A stretch of DNA of 18,194 nt, taken from assembly GCA_946479615.1 (NCBI GenBank), contig CAMLGR010000099.1:1-18194 (forward strand). Reading direction: 5' to 3'. A program made the translations under genes and the position numbers. The stretch is from an uncultured Bacteroidota bacterium. Lineage in GTDB: Bacteria; Bacteroidota; Bacteroidia; Chitinophagales; Chitinophagaceae. The notes under the pieces are model-generated. The model was not told the DNA's origin and made no database searches. It was given only the letters and a program-made list of their open reading frames with translations. Positions 16,647-18,194 of this stretch are shown here, piece after piece (position 1 is the stretch's first letter; every line of letters begins with the position of its first letter).

Positions 16647-16784
16647 AATGCATACGATTATCCTCGATGATTGAGCAGGTCAAGATTCTGCTCCAGGAAG
16701 AATGATATGTTGAAATGCAATGAGATAATCCGAGATTTGTTGCAAGATAAGATTTTTTCACGATTTGGGAAGGGGGACAATTAA

Positions 16785-16866
16785 GAATTTAGAATTATGA
16801 ATTATGAATGAGGCGTAAAGGATTGATTATACATATTATTTACGCACCATTTATAATTCTAAATTC
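16785..16866. repeat. Long inverted repeat element E (35/28-nt arms)
   Basis: Left arm 16785-16819 and right arm 16839-16866 pair once one extra GAATTAT heptamer in the left arm is looped out; the outer 14 nt and the inner GCGTAAA pair perfectly, with mismatches between. Weaker pairing continues outward to about 16876. The element lies between the divergent rocD and VOC genes, about 50 nt before the VOC ATG. Confidence 0.85.
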
Positions 16867-16918
16867 ATAATTTTTTTAATTCTAATTATTTACTTTTTCC
16901 AACTAAAAACACACAACT

Positions 16919-17404
16919 ATGTCCTATACTGTTCCTGCCGGTACCCGCATCGGCCATATTCATTTGAAGGTAGCTGACCTGGAAAGGTCACTGAATTTTT
17001 ATCGTGACCTGCTCGGATTTGAATTGCAGCAGATGTATGGAGAAAGCGCTGCCTTTATATCGGCAGGTGGTTATCATCACCATATCGGGTTGAATACCTG
17101 GTACAGCAAAAACGGGGCACCCGCTCCGCGACAGGCAGCCGGGTTGTTTCATACCGCTATTTTATATCCGACCCGGAAGGATCTGGCGGTCATTTTAAAA
17201 CGATTGGTCGAAGCGAAGTATCCTCTCACAGGCGCTTCCGATCACGGCGTATCAGAAGCGATCTATTTGGATGATCCTGATGGAAACGGGGTGGAACTGT
17301 ACTGGGACAAACCACGTGAAGACTGGCCGCGGGATGCTTTAGGGAATCTGGAAATGGTGACTGAGCATTTGGATCTGCCGGGATTATTAAAACTGGCAGA
17401 GTAA
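16919..17404 (+). CDS. VOC-superfamily protein (glyoxalase/catechol-2,3-dioxygenase-like fold)
   Basis: The 161-residue product has the paired beta-alpha-beta-beta-beta modules of vicinal-oxygen-chelate metalloenzymes. Module one opens with IGHIHLKVADLERSLNFYRDLLGF, with His13 as probable metal ligand. Module two has AGLFHTAILYP (His78) and ends YLDDPDGNGVELYWDKP, with Glu126 as a probable third ligand. GGYHHHIGLNTW links the halves. The resemblance is closest to the CatE/YfiE-like part of the family, but the protein is only one VOC pair long, about half a classical extradiol dioxygenase. The substrate cannot be assigned. It stands alone, with long inverted repeats on both sides. Confidence 0.88.
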   Translation: MSYTVPAGTRIGHIHLKVADLERSLNFYRDLLGFELQQMYGESAAFISAGGYHHHIGLNTWYSKNGAPAPRQAAGLFHTAILYPTRKDLAVILKRLVEAKYPLTGASDHGVSEAIYLDDPDGNGVELYWDKPREDWPRDALGNLEMVTEHLDLPGLLKLAE

Positions 17405-17411
17405 CTCATTA

Positions 17412-17543
17412 CTCCGTGGCCTTCTGTGTATTCTCTGTGGTATATGCCCTGTAAAAGAGATTCTATTCATAAGTTCTAAATACTTTAATCTGATCTCTTA
17501 CTCCTGGGCTTATACCACAGAGAATACACAAGGAACCGCAGAG
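17412..17543. repeat. Long inverted repeat element F (38-nt arms) between convergent genes
   Basis: Arms 17412-17449 and 17506-17543 are reverse complements at 30 of 38 positions with no indels. A 20-nt perfect core begins at 17425 (TGTGTATTCTCTGTGGTATA), and the seven outer mismatches are all transitions. The loop holds a nested 7-bp AAGAGAT/ATCTCTT stem. The element spans the gap from 7 nt after the VOC stop to 2 nt before the ispE stop, leaving no room for an ordinary terminator. Confidence 0.9.
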
Positions 17544-17545
17544 GA

Positions 17546-18194
17546 TCAAAAAATTTTCACATAGTACTTGCCGGCAAACGAAAACTCAGGCATTTTATCT
17601 TTCTCATAAATTCCATATACGGTACTGCCGCTGCCGCTTAATGAAGCGTAGATGGCATTTTTCGCATATAATTCTTCTTTGATAGCAGCAATAGCAGGAT
17701 GCTGCTCAAATACTGGTTTTTCGAAATCATTCAGCAGTTCATTTTTCCAGGCCGATACAGGTTGTGAAATGATTTCAGTAAGCGGTTTGACAGGAAGGGC
17801 CGGTTGCAGATAAGAAAAAGCCTTGCCTGTATTGATGTGTATGCCCGGGGTGATGATAACAAAAGAATACGGTGAAAGATCCAGCTCAATGGGAGAGAGT
17901 TTTTCCCCTCTTGAAGTAGCATAACAGGGAGTATTGATAATGAAAAACGGGCAATCACTTCCCAGCTGCAAGGCATAATCGATCAGCACATCCGTTGAAA
18001 TTCCCAGGTTGAATCTTTTATTCAGTAACTGTAACATAAATGCTGCATCAGCACTGCCGCCACCAAGACCAGCGCCTGCAGGAATATTTTTATGCAAGTG
18101 AAGCTGTAGTGAAGGAATAGCCGGGAAATCTTTCTTTAAAAGCTCAAGGGCTTTGATGCAAAGATTTTCTTCTTTATTCCCTTCGATCGGTTGA
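17546..18194 (-). CDS. ispE: 4-diphosphocytidyl-2-C-methyl-D-erythritol kinase, 3' part (5' end outside the window)
   Basis: IspE phosphorylates CDP-methylerythritol in the MEP (non-mevalonate) isoprenoid pathway in the cytosol. The frame is open to the window edge (first full codon at 18193, reading QPIEGNKEENLC) and gives 215 residues; about 60 N-terminal residues of a ~275-residue IspE are missing. GHMP-kinase motifs are clear: the ATP-binding PAGAGLGGGSADAAFMLQLLN and the C-terminal YASLSGSGSTVYGIYE, with LGSDCPFFI between them as in IspE. The TTG at 18097 is internal and not the start. The stop codon lies 2 nt from inverted repeat F, which therefore probably forms the 3' end of this transcript. 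Confidence 0.95.
   Translation of the reverse strand, partial: QPIEGNKEENLCIKALELLKKDFPAIPSLQLHLHKNIPAGAGLGGGSADAAFMLQLLNKRFNLGISTDVLIDYALQLGSDCPFFIINTPCYATSRGEKLSPIELDLSPYSFVIITPGIHINTGKAFSYLQPALPVKPLTEIISQPVSAWKNELLNDFEKPVFEQHPAIAAIKEELYAKNAIYASLSGSGSTVYGIYEKDKMPEFSFAGKYYVKIF

Noticed and set aside
16438..16761. 107-codon minus-strand ORF overlapping the rocD start
   Set aside because: It overlaps rocD in a different frame, its residues look random, and its upstream part coincides with the structured leader.

Overview
The window looks like a chromosomal segment of a Bacteroidota bacterium, most likely of the Chitinophagaceae type. Three things point there. A large secreted protease ends in a type IX secretion (T9SS) sorting domain. 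There is a PorT-like outer-membrane beta-barrel. Several starts are preceded by boxes resembling the Bacteroidota sigma-factor consensus TAnnTTTG, usually without a strong Shine-Dalgarno sequence. I saw no rRNA, tRNA, CRISPR array, integrase or transposase gene. Family and taxon calls come from reading the translations, not from database searches.

Layout. Bases 1-1230 are the 3' part of groL, closed by a strong terminator. 1401-5093 encodes a 1230-residue secreted reprolysin-like metalloprotease with Ig-like repeats and a T9SS tail, also closed by a terminator. 5266-6891 encodes a YbiT-like ABC-F ATPase whose second ATP site is degenerate. 6892-7372 is a poorly coding gap with a doubtful small ORF and a terminator. 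7373-8803 is an APC amino-acid permease. 9101-10543 (minus) is a MocR-type GntR/aminotransferase regulator, divergent from an EamA exporter and a GNAT acetyltransferase that overlap by ATGA (10698-12106). 12257-13336 is a branched-chain aminotransferase. 13712-14413 is the beta-barrel protein and 14546-14944 a four-helix membrane protein. 15354-16589 (minus) is ornithine aminotransferase, 16919-17404 a VOC/glyoxalase-fold protein, and 17546-18194 (minus) the 3' part of ispE.

The middle third has an amino-acid theme: permease, PLP-type regulator, DMT exporter plus acetyltransferase, branched-chain aminotransferase and ornithine aminotransferase. The spacing suggests separate transcription units rather than one operon, except for the exporter/acetyltransferase pair.

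The most striking non-coding feature is that six intergenic gaps between 8.8 and 17.6 kb each hold a long imperfect inverted repeat (arms about 28-64 nt). Their sequences mostly differ from one another but the architecture is the same. In four of the six, one arm carries exactly one extra 7- or 8-nt segment, in three of them clearly a copy of a neighbouring repeat unit. This could be a family of hairpin elements acting as terminators or mRNA 3' structures, or spread by an unseen mobilising activity. Other points of note are the ABC-F protein with one canonical and one dead composite ATP site, a candidate small RNA near 15.3 kb, an attenuator-like hairpin before rocD, and a tandem 8-mer between mocR and its probable promoter.
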